From positions 39,989 through 103,988 of the forward strand of contig NZ_PIQX01000007.1 of assembly GCF_003049085.1 (NCBI RefSeq): a stretch of DNA of 64,000 nucleotides, written 5' to 3'. This DNA is from Campylobacter concisus (GTDB lineage: Bacteria > Campylobacterota > Campylobacteria > Campylobacterales > Campylobacteraceae). The notes beneath the pieces were generated by a model. It was not told the origin of the DNA and made no database searches. It saw only the letters and a program-made list of their open reading frames with translations. Positions 1 through 7,904 of this stretch are shown piece by piece (positions within the stretch are counted from its first letter, which is position 1; the number at the start of each line of letters is the position of its first letter). The translations under genes and the position numbers were made by a program.

Positions 1-219
<219 letters not shown>

Positions 220-222
220 GCC

Positions 223-1614
223 TTGAGCGAAAAAAAGACTGCAAAGAAGCGACCCACAAAAAATAGTGCAGGTCGCTCTCATAATAAAACCTATCTTGGT
301 ATCGGCATTATCGCAGCTATTTTGATAATAGCACTTAGCGTAGCCCTTAGTATAAAAAATAATGGTGCAGAGCAGTTAAGCAAAACAAATGAGCCAAAGA
401 TAGATAAGCAAATTTCTAAAAAAGCTGAGCCAAAGGTTGCCAGTAAAGAGAAAAAACAAGAGTACGAAAAGAGAAAATACCCTCTAAAATTTGATGAAGA
501 TGAAAATTTAAGTAAAATTTTTACTGATCCTAAGTATAAAAGTGAGCTTGCTTTAAATTCAAAAGTTGGGCCAAAAGAGCAAAAAAAGATAGCTGAAGTA
601 AAGAGTGAAGCCAAAAAAGAAGAGATAAAAAAAGAGCAAAACGATACTAAAAATTTACTTGCAAGTTATAAAAACACAGAGCCTAGTGTAATAGAAAATG
701 AACAAAAGATAGAGCCATTTTATAGCTCAAAAACTGAACAAAAAACTGAGATAAAACCTCAAAATTTTGAAGCAAAAGTCGATCAAAATAAAAGCGCTGA
801 AATAGAAAAAAAAGAGAAATTTAAAAGTGAGAACACAAAAGTCGAGCCAGCTAAAAAAGCTGAAAATTTAACTACCAAAAAGATAGAAAAAACAAAATAC
901 GAAGAAAAAAATATAAAAAAAGATAGCTTTGAAGCGGTACCTTTTACGCCAAACGCCAGCATAAAAGGGCGCGCAAAGCTCGTTATCGTAATAGATGATG
1001 TGGCGACATTTGAACATGCAAGTATGATAAAATCGCTTGGCCTAAAAATCACACCGTCTATTTTTCCAGCGACAAAGACTCATCCAGATACTCCAAATAT
1101 CGCAAGAACATTTGAGTTTTACATGATACATCTTCCGATGCAAGCAAAACACTTTGATAGCCCAGAGATAGGCACTCTCACGATCAATGAGAGCTTTGAG
1201 AGCATGCATGAAAAGATAAAAAAGATACGCAAAGACTTCCCACGTGCAAAATACACAAACAACCACACAGGATCGCGCTTTACAAGCGATTTTGACGCTA
1301 TGGATAAGGCATATAGGGCGCTGATAGAGCAGGGCTTTGTCTTTGTTGATAGCAAAACTATCGCTCAAACCGCAGTAGCAAGAGCTGCAAAAAAACATAA
1401 TCAGCCATACATCTCAAGGGATATATTTTTAGATGACGATCCATCGGCTAGTGCTGTTAGACGTGAGCTTATGGCTGCTGTAAATTTGGCTAAAAAAAGA
1501 GGCTATGCGATCGCCATTGGACATCCAAAGAAAAATACGATCTCGGTTATAAAAGAGAGTAAAAATAATCTTTTAAAAGATGTTGATGTAGTTTATTTAA
1601 AAGATATTTTATGA
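223..1614 (+). CDS. Membrane-anchored divergent polysaccharide deacetylase family protein
   Basis: A 463-residue protein with a short basic N-terminus, one transmembrane helix at about residues 26-44 (IGIIAAILIIALSVALSI), a low-complexity Lys/Glu-rich linker at about 50-240 and a C-terminal domain at about 245-463. The C-terminal domain carries KLVIVIDDVA, a HLPMQA segment and a DDD motif near the end, typical of the divergent polysaccharide deacetylase family (YibQ-like). The topology predicts a periplasmic enzyme tethered to the inner membrane. Its substrate is unknown; envelope glycan is an inference. The start is a TTG three bases after ilvC without a strong Shine-Dalgarno site. The stop overlaps dprA by 4 bases (ATGA), indicating translational coupling. 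Confidence 0.8.
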   Translation: MSEKKTAKKRPTKNSAGRSHNKTYLGIGIIAAILIIALSVALSIKNNGAEQLSKTNEPKIDKQISKKAEPKVASKEKKQEYEKRKYPLKFDEDENLSKIFTDPKYKSELALNSKVGPKEQKKIAEVKSEAKKEEIKKEQNDTKNLLASYKNTEPSVIENEQKIEPFYSSKTEQKTEIKPQNFEAKVDQNKSAEIEKKEKFKSENTKVEPAKKAENLTTKKIEKTKYEEKNIKKDSFEAVPFTPNASIKGRAKLVIVIDDVATFEHASMIKSLGLKITPSIFPATKTHPDTPNIARTFEFYMIHLPMQAKHFDSPEIGTLTINESFESMHEKIKKIRKDFPRAKYTNNHTGSRFTSDFDAMDKAYRALIEQGFVFVDSKTIAQTAVARAAKKHNQPYISRDIFLDDDPSASAVRRELMAAVNLAKKRGYAIAIGHPKKNTISVIKESKNNLLKDVDVVYLKDIL

Positions 1615-2381
1615 GACTTGACTTTATCCCAGAGCCGTTAAAAAGACTAAAAAATCCACCAAAACAGCTAAATTTTATCGGAGATACTTTACTTTTATCT
1701 TTGCCAAAGATCGCAGTTGTTGGCTCAAGAAAGGCAAGTGTTTATACAAAAGAGTGTGTTGCGGCACTTTGCGCAGCACTAAAAAGTGCAAACATATGCG
1801 TGGTAAGTGGCGGAGCAATCGGCGTTGATATCACAGCTCATAAAGCTGCTATGCCACGAACGATTGGCATTTTTGCGAGCGGACTTGACACCATCTATCC
1901 AAGCCAAAATAAAGTGGCGATAAATGAAATTTACGCCAAAGCCTTGGCTCTTAGTGAGTATGATGAAGGCGAGCCGCCACTTGCTTATAGATTTTTAGAG
2001 CGAAACCGCATAGTTGTGGGGCTTTGTGAAGCTCTAGTCGTCGCGCAAGCCGATCTTAAAAGTGGCTCAATGCAAAGTGCAAGGCTTGCAAATGAGCTTA
2101 AAATTCCAGTGTATGTATTGCCACAACGCATGGGCGAAAGCGATGGGACAAATTTTTTGCTTGCAAATAAAAAAGCCGAGCTTATCGATGACTATCATAA
2201 ATTTGCTTCAATTTTTGGTGAGATAAAAGAGCAAGAAAAAACTAGTGACGAGATTTTAGAATTTTGTAAAAATGGCGTAAGTCTTGATGAAGTTTTGGCA
2301 AAATTTGGTGATATCATCTATGAGTACGAGCTTGAAGGATTGGTTGAAATTTCAAATCTAAGAGTAAAGAGCTTGCTATGA
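1611..2381 (+). CDS. dprA: DNA processing protein DprA
   Basis: At 256 residues this is a short form of DprA, which binds incoming single-stranded DNA during natural transformation and loads RecA. The Rossmann-like core is visible: VVGSRKAS at about residue 36, VSGGAIGVDITAHKAA at about 65-80, an ASGLDTIYP segment and a GSMQSARLA segment. The N-terminal SAM-like and C-terminal winged-helix extensions of longer DprA proteins are reduced, as I recall for other Campylobacter. It overlaps the preceding gene and ruvX by 4 bases each, so all three form a tightly coupled operon. Natural competence is common in the genus, consistent with an intact gene. Confidence 0.92.
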   Translation: MRLDFIPEPLKRLKNPPKQLNFIGDTLLLSLPKIAVVGSRKASVYTKECVAALCAALKSANICVVSGGAIGVDITAHKAAMPRTIGIFASGLDTIYPSQNKVAINEIYAKALALSEYDEGEPPLAYRFLERNRIVVGLCEALVVAQADLKSGSMQSARLANELKIPVYVLPQRMGESDGTNFLLANKKAELIDDYHKFASIFGEIKEQEKTSDEILEFCKNGVSLDEVLAKFGDIIYEYELEGLVEISNLRVKSLL

Positions 2382-2761
2382 GAGAGAAATTTATAGCCAT
2401 TGATGTTGGACTAAAGCGAATAGGACTTGCCTTTGGTTTTGGCGAGATCGTGACACCGCTTGAGCCAGTGCTTAGAAAAAATAGAAACCAAGCCGCAAGA
2501 GATGTGAGCCAAAAGGTAAATGAATATGCCCCAGATACGCTAGTAGTGGGTGTGCCAATCGGCGGTAGTAGCGAAGATGAGATGAGAAGACGCATCGAGC
2601 ATTTTGTCTCACTTCTTGATGTAAAGGCAAATATTGTCTATCAAGATGAGGCCTTTAGCAGCAGTGAAGCTAGTGAAATTTACACCAATACAAGGCGAGA
2701 TGGTAGGCTAGATAGCATTTCAGCCACTATTATTTTAAAAAGATATCTTGGGATAAATTAA
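2378..2761 (+). CDS. ruvX: Putative pre-16S rRNA nuclease / Holliday junction resolvase YqgF (RuvX)
   Basis: A 127-residue RNase H-fold protein of the YqgF/RuvX family. The N-terminus has the diagnostic IDVGLKRIGLA with the first catalytic Asp, followed by VVGVPIGG in mid-protein and a C-terminal DEAFSSSEA segment, then a final Asp in RLDSISATIIL. Family members are reported to trim the 5' end of 16S rRNA precursors and have been proposed as Holliday junction resolvases; the sequence cannot decide between these. The ATG overlaps the dprA stop (ATGA). It converges with the minus-strand gene ending at 2777, with only 15 bases between them. Confidence 0.9.
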   Translation: MREKFIAIDVGLKRIGLAFGFGEIVTPLEPVLRKNRNQAARDVSQKVNEYAPDTLVVGVPIGGSSEDEMRRRIEHFVSLLDVKANIVYQDEAFSSSEASEIYTNTRRDGRLDSISATIILKRYLGIN

Positions 2762-2776
2762 AAAGTAAAAATCGGT

Positions 2777-3577
2777 CTATTTTTCGAGCGAATTTTTAAA
2801 AGCTAACTGAAAGCTATCTGTGCTAAAAGGCTGCTTTAATACTGTGACATGATTTGGCAGATCGTTAGCTGACTCATCGTTTTTACAAATGGCTACAATA
2901 CGAAAATTTTTAATATTTTTAAACTCAAGTATATCTTCTAACATCGCTTCATTTTTTAAAATTTTACTATCAATAAAAATAACAAATGGGGTAAAAATAG
3001 AATCTTTTATGTGTCTCATTAGATTGCTAAGGTCGTTTTTGCCGATAACTTTTAGACCTAAAAAATTTATCTGAGCACTAATGGTGTCAAACAAAGCATC
3101 GTCATCGCAAGCGATCAAGATATTTGTATTTGTTTGATTTTTGATATTTATTTGTTTTTGGATGGCTCTATCGCCTGTTAGTGCCGCGCTAAAAGATATT
3201 AAAAATTCTCCATCATTATGAGAGATCATAGATTCATTTGCTTTTTTTAGATAGTTATTTATCTTGCTGAGGTAGTAGTGACTTGGCCTCATTACGCTAT
3301 GGCTAGATTTTATCTTAATGTCAAAATGCACAGATTTGGGACTATAATTTTTAAGTTGAAAGAGAATGTAAATGTCTGCATATTCGGTAGAGTAAAGGAA
3401 AAATTTGCAAATATTTTCAAGTGTTTTTATAAGATTTGTAGCATCAAATTTTAAAAGCCTTGGATAACTTGGATCGTAACTAAAAATGATGGAATTTTTA
3501 GTATCTTGCGCATCTTGGTATATAGTACTAAGAAAAATTTCCATTCTGTTTATGATATCGATAGGCTTATCTTTCAT
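2777..3577 (-). CDS. Orphan signalling protein: histidine-kinase-like ATPase region plus receiver-like domain
   Basis: A 266-residue protein I cannot assign to a named gene. Residues about 45-80 (ATNLIKTLENICKFFLYSTE) resemble the N-box helix of a histidine-kinase ATPase domain, but no phospho-acceptor His helix and no clear G1 or G2 glycine boxes are seen. Residues about 148-266 look like a response-regulator receiver: NILIACDDDA (acidic pocket), FVIFIDSKI (candidate phospho-accepting Asp at the end of beta 3) and VTVLKQPF (the conserved Lys-Pro pair). There is no output domain. The ATG overlaps the queA stop by 4 bases, so it is the last gene of the tatB-tatC-queA transcription unit. The family features are visible; signalling function is inferred. 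Confidence 0.6.
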   Translation of the reverse strand: MKDKPIDIINRMEIFLSTIYQDAQDTKNSIIFSYDPSYPRLLKFDATNLIKTLENICKFFLYSTEYADIYILFQLKNYSPKSVHFDIKIKSSHSVMRPSHYYLSKINNYLKKANESMISHNDGEFLISFSAALTGDRAIQKQINIKNQTNTNILIACDDDALFDTISAQINFLGLKVIGKNDLSNLMRHIKDSIFTPFVIFIDSKILKNEAMLEDILEFKNIKNFRIVAICKNDESANDLPNHVTVLKQPFSTDSFQLAFKNSLEK

Positions 3578-4596
3578 ATTATCAACATCCCGTCGCCGTA
3601 TGAGTAAAATCTATACTTTTCATCAACTGCCGTTTTATAAATTCTCATCGTCTCTTCAAGCCCTATGAAGCTAGTAACTAGCATTATTAGAGTCGATTTT
3701 GGTAGATGAAAATTTGTAAGAAGGTAGTTTTGCCTAATTGGTTTATTATTTAGGTTTAAAAAGAGCTTGCAAAAGCCGCTTGCTTGCTTGCTTCTTGCAA
3801 ATTCTTCAACGCATCTAGTAACCGTCGTGCCAACGCCAAGGATTGGTTTATTAGAATTTATAATCTCTTGAGCTTGCTCGCTTAGCTCGTAAAATTCTGA
3901 GTGCATTTTGTGGTCATTTATATTTTGGCACTCCACACCTTTAAATGTCCCAGCGCCAACATGAAGCGTAATGTAGGCGACTTCATGCTTTGTTTTTATC
4001 TGCTCTAACATTTGCTCACTTATGTGAAGGCTAGCTGTCGGAGCTGCCACAGCGCCACTATTTTTGGCAAATATGCTTTGATACCAGCTCTCATCATCCT
4101 TTGTATCGGCTCTTTTTATATACGGAGGAAGTGGAACGTGGCCGATTTTTTCAAGCTCACTAAAAAGGCGAACGTTATCAAGCAAAACGCCATTTTGCGT
4201 AAAATTTACCACTCTTGTGCCATCGTCATTTAGCTCAAGCACATTGACTTTTAGATTATCAGGAAAATTTAAAACGCTACCAGCGCTTACTTTACCTCTT
4301 ATATAGACGCTAAATTTATTCTCGCCTATGGGCTGATTTAGCATCACTTCGCAAGCCCCGCCGCTTTCTTTTTGTCCTAAAATGCGAGCTTTGATAACTT
4401 TTGTGTTATTAAAAATGACCGCTGCATCCTCTGGGATGAGGCTGGAGAGATCTTTAAATTTGTAGTGTTTTATCTCTTTTGTATTTTTAAAATAGACAAG
4501 CAATCTTGCCTCTTCTTTTGGCAAAATTGGCTCTTTCGCGATGAGCTCTTCTGGCAAAAAATAATCATAACTTGAAACGTCGTTTATGTTACTCAT
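3574..4596 (-). CDS. queA: S-adenosylmethionine:tRNA ribosyltransferase-isomerase QueA
   Basis: A 340-residue protein of normal length for QueA, which transfers the ribosyl part of SAM to preQ1 at tRNA position 34, forming epoxyqueuosine. Recognisable segments are SSYDYFLPEELIAKEP at the N-terminus, FNNTKVIKARI at about 61, PLPPYIKR at about 155, GAVAAPTASLHIS at about 180, LHVGAGTFKGV at about 212 and LLTNFHLPKSTLIMLV near the C-terminus. The start codon lies inside the tatC end with an 8-base overlap. Its stop overlaps the next gene by 4 bases, so translation is coupled on both sides. Confidence 0.95.
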   Translation of the reverse strand: MSNINDVSSYDYFLPEELIAKEPILPKEEARLLVYFKNTKEIKHYKFKDLSSLIPEDAAVIFNNTKVIKARILGQKESGGACEVMLNQPIGENKFSVYIRGKVSAGSVLNFPDNLKVNVLELNDDGTRVVNFTQNGVLLDNVRLFSELEKIGHVPLPPYIKRADTKDDESWYQSIFAKNSGAVAAPTASLHISEQMLEQIKTKHEVAYITLHVGAGTFKGVECQNINDHKMHSEFYELSEQAQEIINSNKPILGVGTTVTRCVEEFARSKQASGFCKLFLNLNNKPIRQNYLLTNFHLPKSTLIMLVTSFIGLEETMRIYKTAVDEKYRFYSYGDGMLII

Positions 4597-5347
4597 CGCT
4601 TGCTACGTCGCTGTCTCGTTCTTCTTTTTCGTCTTCATCGTCGCTCTTGTTAGCTCTTTTGGCGACGATTATTGAAATTCCATAAAGTCCGATGAGTGGT
4701 AGCGCCATTAAGACTTGACTTATCACATCAGGTGGTGTAACGATGGCTGCAAAGATAAAGATGATAACAACAGCGTATCTGAAGTAATCTTTTAGCATCT
4801 TGTCATCGACAAGTCCGATCTTTGCTAAGAAAAATGTAATGACTGGTAGCTCAAATGAAATTCCAAAGCCAATCAGTAGTTTTGCAAAAAAGCCAACATA
4901 CTCGCCAATGCTTGGTAAAGCCGTAAAGAGTTGGCCACCAAAATTTACCAAAAATGCAAAGCCAAGTGGGATGACCACGTAATAACAAAACGCCGCCCCG
5001 CACGCAAACATAAATGAAGCTGAGATGACAAATGGGATCACATATTTTTTTTCATTGTCATAAAGCCCAGGGGCGACAAATAGCCAAAACTGCCAAAAAA
5101 TGATAGGTAGCGCGATCACGACACCAGCAAAAAATGCAACTTTCATCGCTGTAAAAAATGGCTCTTGAATTTGAGTAAATATGATATTTGAGCCAGCTGG
5201 CAAGACCTGTTTTAGCGGTTCGCTCATCCATGCAAGCAGTGGGTTCCAAAACGTAAAGCAGATGCCAAAACAGACAAAAACGCTTACTATGCTTATAAAA
5301 AGTCTCTTTCTGAGTTCGATTAAATGGGGTCTTAGCTCTTCAAACAT
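4589..5347 (-). CDS. tatC: Twin-arginine protein translocase subunit TatC
   Basis: A 252-residue polytopic inner-membrane protein with six predicted helices and the conserved N-terminal MFEELRPHLIELRKRL that contributes to recognition of the RR signal peptide. FFTAMKVAFFAGVVIALP and a late VTPPDVISQVLMALP segment are also typical of TatC. The C-terminal tail is acidic (DDEDEKEERDSD). It starts exactly where tatB ends (its ATG uses base 5347, the last base of the tatB stop region), so the two are coupled. TatA is not in the window. A likely Tat substrate encoded here is the RR-signal transglutaminase-like protein at 31351-32430. Confidence 0.95.
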   Translation of the reverse strand: MFEELRPHLIELRKRLFISIVSVFVCFGICFTFWNPLLAWMSEPLKQVLPAGSNIIFTQIQEPFFTAMKVAFFAGVVIALPIIFWQFWLFVAPGLYDNEKKYVIPFVISASFMFACGAAFCYYVVIPLGFAFLVNFGGQLFTALPSIGEYVGFFAKLLIGFGISFELPVITFFLAKIGLVDDKMLKDYFRYAVVIIFIFAAIVTPPDVISQVLMALPLIGLYGISIIVAKRANKSDDEDEKEERDSDVASDE

Positions 5348-5745
5348 TACGCCTCTTTTTTATCGTTTAAGATCGCATCTTTAACTAAATTTGTTGGATT
5401 TTGTATATTTTCTACCGTTTTTTTGGTATCGCTTACGACATTTTGTATATCGTTAGTGATATCATTTGCGCTTTTTTTGATTTCGTCAAGCTCCTCAAAA
5501 GTAAGCTTTTTACGCACACTTTGCGTACTTTTAGTTATGCTTTCTTTATATTTTTGAGCATCTTCTTTTAGCTCAGCTATCTTCATTTCTTGATCAAATG
5601 TTGATTTTGCGTCATTTATGCCTTTTTTAAACATTTTTAGAAATTTTGCAATCTGAACCATCGCGCTTGGCAGCTTGTCAGGACCTAAAACTAACACTGC
5701 AATAATGGCGATAACTAAGATTTCAGAAAAACTCATTCCAAACAT
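5347..5745 (-). CDS. tatB: Sec-independent translocase protein TatB
   Basis: A 132-residue protein with one N-terminal transmembrane helix (MSFSEILVIAIIAVLVLGPDK), the Gly-Pro hinge, an amphipathic helix (PSAMVQIAKFLKMFKKGIND) and a long charged cytoplasmic tail. The combination of FGMSFSEI with a Glu in the membrane segment and the long tail favours TatB over TatA. It sits directly upstream of tatC, the usual partner in the substrate-receptor complex. No promoter was identified in the short gap from hemW. Confidence 0.92.
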   Translation of the reverse strand: MFGMSFSEILVIAIIAVLVLGPDKLPSAMVQIAKFLKMFKKGINDAKSTFDQEMKIAELKEDAQKYKESITKSTQSVRKKLTFEELDEIKKSANDITNDIQNVVSDTKKTVENIQNPTNLVKDAILNDKKEA

Positions 5746-5812
5746 TTTTGCCTCTATTAAATTTTATTTAAGCTTTGTATTTTATCTTGACTTTGCTCAA
5801 AATTTTATAAAT

Positions 5813-6859
5813 TTAGCCCTCGATAAAGAGTGCGATCTCGTCGCTTAGTAAGAAATTTGGATTGTAAAATTTACCATTTTTAAAGAGCAGTTTTTCATTT
5901 TCTACAAGAAAATTTGCCCTTTTTTTCTGTGCCTCACTTAATCGTTCAGCCTCCACGCCAACAATGCTTCTAAGCCCTAAAAATATATGCTCTCTTACTA
6001 GCTCACTCTCGTTTAAAATTTCTTTTTCTCTGTAAGTTGGCTGTGAGATGTAGGCATCTATGCTATTTTTGGCGTAGTATCTCGTGCCATCCACGAAGCC
6101 CACGCTATAAGCCCCTACACCAAGGTAGTTTTTGCCCTGCCAGTAGCCAAGATTATGTTTGCAAATTTGCCCGTAATTTGAAATTTCATACTGCCCAAAG
6201 CCAGCAAGCCCAATTTGCTCTATCATAAATTTAGCCAAAGTGTCACTATCCTTTTTATAGCTTTTTTTGCCAGCAAATGGGGTGTTTTCTTCAAGAGTGA
6301 GCGAGTAGGCGCTTAGATGCGTGATAGCAAGGCTTTTTAGATTTTCAGTTTCAGCCAAAAGGCGTTTTTTAGTATCAAATTTGGTGTCATAGATGAGGTC
6401 TAAATTTATATTGTTAAAGCCAGCTGCCCCGGCATTTTCAACTGCTTTAAAAATTTGCTCCCTGCTGTGAATGCGCCCAAGAAATTTTAGCTTATCTTCA
6501 AAAAAACTTTGAGCGCCAAAGCTTATGCGATTTGCGCCTAAATTTTTAACATGCTTTAGCCAAGTAAGGGTTGCTGAGTTTGGGTTTGCTTCAAGTGTGA
6601 TCTCAGTTGTTGGAGTGCAAAGAGGCACTAAAATGCTAAAAATTTCATCATAAAATTTAGTATTTACCGCGCTTGGTGTGCCGCCACCAAAAAAGATGGT
6701 AGAAATTTCTTTTACATTTTGGCTTTTTAGCTGAAAATTTAGATCAAGGCAAAGTGCCTTAAAATAGGTGCTAACCTTGTTAAATTCGTCATCGCTTGAG
6801 CCAAAAGCACAGTAAGGACATTTGCTTTCACAAAATGGCACGTGGATATAAACTTGCAA
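5813..6859 (-). CDS. hemW: Radical SAM protein HemW-like (annotated coproporphyrinogen III oxidase family)
   Basis: A 348-residue radical SAM protein. The cluster motif CESKCPYC (CxxxCxxC) is at residues 9-16, preceded by YIHVPF. The following residues do not give the fourth cysteine of true HemN (CxxxCxxCxC). The SAM-binding FFGGGTPS and the segments LEANPNS and RISFGAQSF are present. By these features and length it fits HemW, a haem-binding relative proposed to deliver haem to respiratory proteins, rather than the oxygen-independent oxidase HemN. It precedes tatB-tatC-queA on the same strand with a 67-base gap. Confidence 0.85.
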   Translation of the reverse strand: MQVYIHVPFCESKCPYCAFGSSDDEFNKVSTYFKALCLDLNFQLKSQNVKEISTIFFGGGTPSAVNTKFYDEIFSILVPLCTPTTEITLEANPNSATLTWLKHVKNLGANRISFGAQSFFEDKLKFLGRIHSREQIFKAVENAGAAGFNNINLDLIYDTKFDTKKRLLAETENLKSLAITHLSAYSLTLEENTPFAGKKSYKKDSDTLAKFMIEQIGLAGFGQYEISNYGQICKHNLGYWQGKNYLGVGAYSVGFVDGTRYYAKNSIDAYISQPTYREKEILNESELVREHIFLGLRSIVGVEAERLSEAQKKRANFLVENEKLLFKNGKFYNPNFLLSDEIALFIEG

Positions 6860-6913
6860 ATTTCTCTCTTTTTAAATTTTGGCGATTATAAGAAATTTGG
6901 CATTTATAGCAGT

Positions 6914-7810
6914 TTAAAAGTAGCTTTTGGTCTTTAAGAGTTTGCTTGGTAAAAAGCCAAAATTTATCTTAAAAATTTTTGCAAAATGTGCAGTATTTGC
7001 GTAGCCTACGATATTTGCGGCTTCTTTTATGCTGATATCGTTTTGCTCTAAAAGAGTAAAAGCCAGCTTTAGACGCTCTTTTGCTAAGAGCTGGTATATC
7101 GTATCTTTGAAAAATAGCTTAAAATTTTTCTTTAGCCAAAAGTCATTTGTGCCACAAAGATGAGCTAGCTCTTTGATACTTGGAGGATTTTGCATACGAC
7201 TTAGCAAGATCATTTTAGCTTTTAAAAGAGTCTTTTCTTCATCTCTGCTAAGTGAAATTTCGCTCTCTTTTTGTATTTTACTTTTATAAATAAGCTCTAA
7301 AATTTTTGACTCGGTAAAAATTTCCCTCATCGCGCCTTCATATAAATTTGTCGTATCAAGTTCATTTAAAACACAAATTTGAGCTAAATCTTTTTTGTAT
7401 TTCAAAAGCTCAAATTTATCATCAAATCTAAGCCCAGCAAATATCTCAAGCTTGTTTGCATAGCTTTCATCAAAAAGTAGTGTTTTTGTCTTATAAAATT
7501 TATTTTGATACTCAAAGACACCTTTAAAATCGTCATTAACAAGCCCAATGCAAAATTCATCTTTGTTTAAAATATACTCTTTTCTATCAAGCTTAAAGCA
7601 AAGATCGTTTTTATCCTCATTAAACATTAAAAATAGATATTTTTTAGACTTGTGACGATCTCTTTTTATCCTGCCATTACATAAAATTTCACTTTTTAGA
7701 TAGCTGATACCGCTACTTTGCTTGAAAAACTCTACGCTCACTTGTTTTTCCTTTTGAGATATCTTGCTAGTCCCATATTTTTTGTCTAAATTTATCATTT
7801 TATCCCTCAA
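6914..7810 (-). CDS. AraC-family transcriptional regulator, divergent from TonB receptor
   Basis: A 298-residue regulator. The C-terminal 100 residues hold the two AraC helix-turn-helix motifs: PPSIKELAHLCGTNDFWLKK (first) and ISIKEAANIVGYANTAHFAK with FKINFGFLPSK (second). The N-terminal about 190 residues are a divergent sensing domain with several Cys and many Lys and are not recognisable. It is transcribed away from the TonB-dependent receptor gene, sharing a 94-base intergenic region with a Fur-box-like site. This arrangement is typical of regulators that sense a siderophore and activate the receptor gene, as in the PchR type; the ligand is unknown. Confidence 0.85.
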   Translation of the reverse strand: MRDKMINLDKKYGTSKISQKEKQVSVEFFKQSSGISYLKSEILCNGRIKRDRHKSKKYLFLMFNEDKNDLCFKLDRKEYILNKDEFCIGLVNDDFKGVFEYQNKFYKTKTLLFDESYANKLEIFAGLRFDDKFELLKYKKDLAQICVLNELDTTNLYEGAMREIFTESKILELIYKSKIQKESEISLSRDEEKTLLKAKMILLSRMQNPPSIKELAHLCGTNDFWLKKNFKLFFKDTIYQLLAKERLKLAFTLLEQNDISIKEAANIVGYANTAHFAKIFKINFGFLPSKLLKTKSYF

Positions 7811-7842
7811 GCGTTAAATTTAATCCCTTTAGCGTTACGTAT

Positions 7843-7861
7843 GATATTGATAACGATTATT
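7843..7861. promoter_or_regulatory. Candidate Fur box upstream of the TonB receptor gene
   Basis: The 19-base site GATATTGATAACGATTATT matches the classical Fur consensus (GATAATGATAATCATTATC) at 15 of 19 positions by eye. It lies in the intergenic region between the divergent AraC regulator and the TonB-dependent receptor, 44 bases before the receptor start codon. Iron-dependent repression of one or both genes is inferred. Confidence 0.6.
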
Positions 7862-7904
7862 TAATTTTAGTAAAATGTGCATTAAATTTTTATAAGGAGT
7901 TTTT

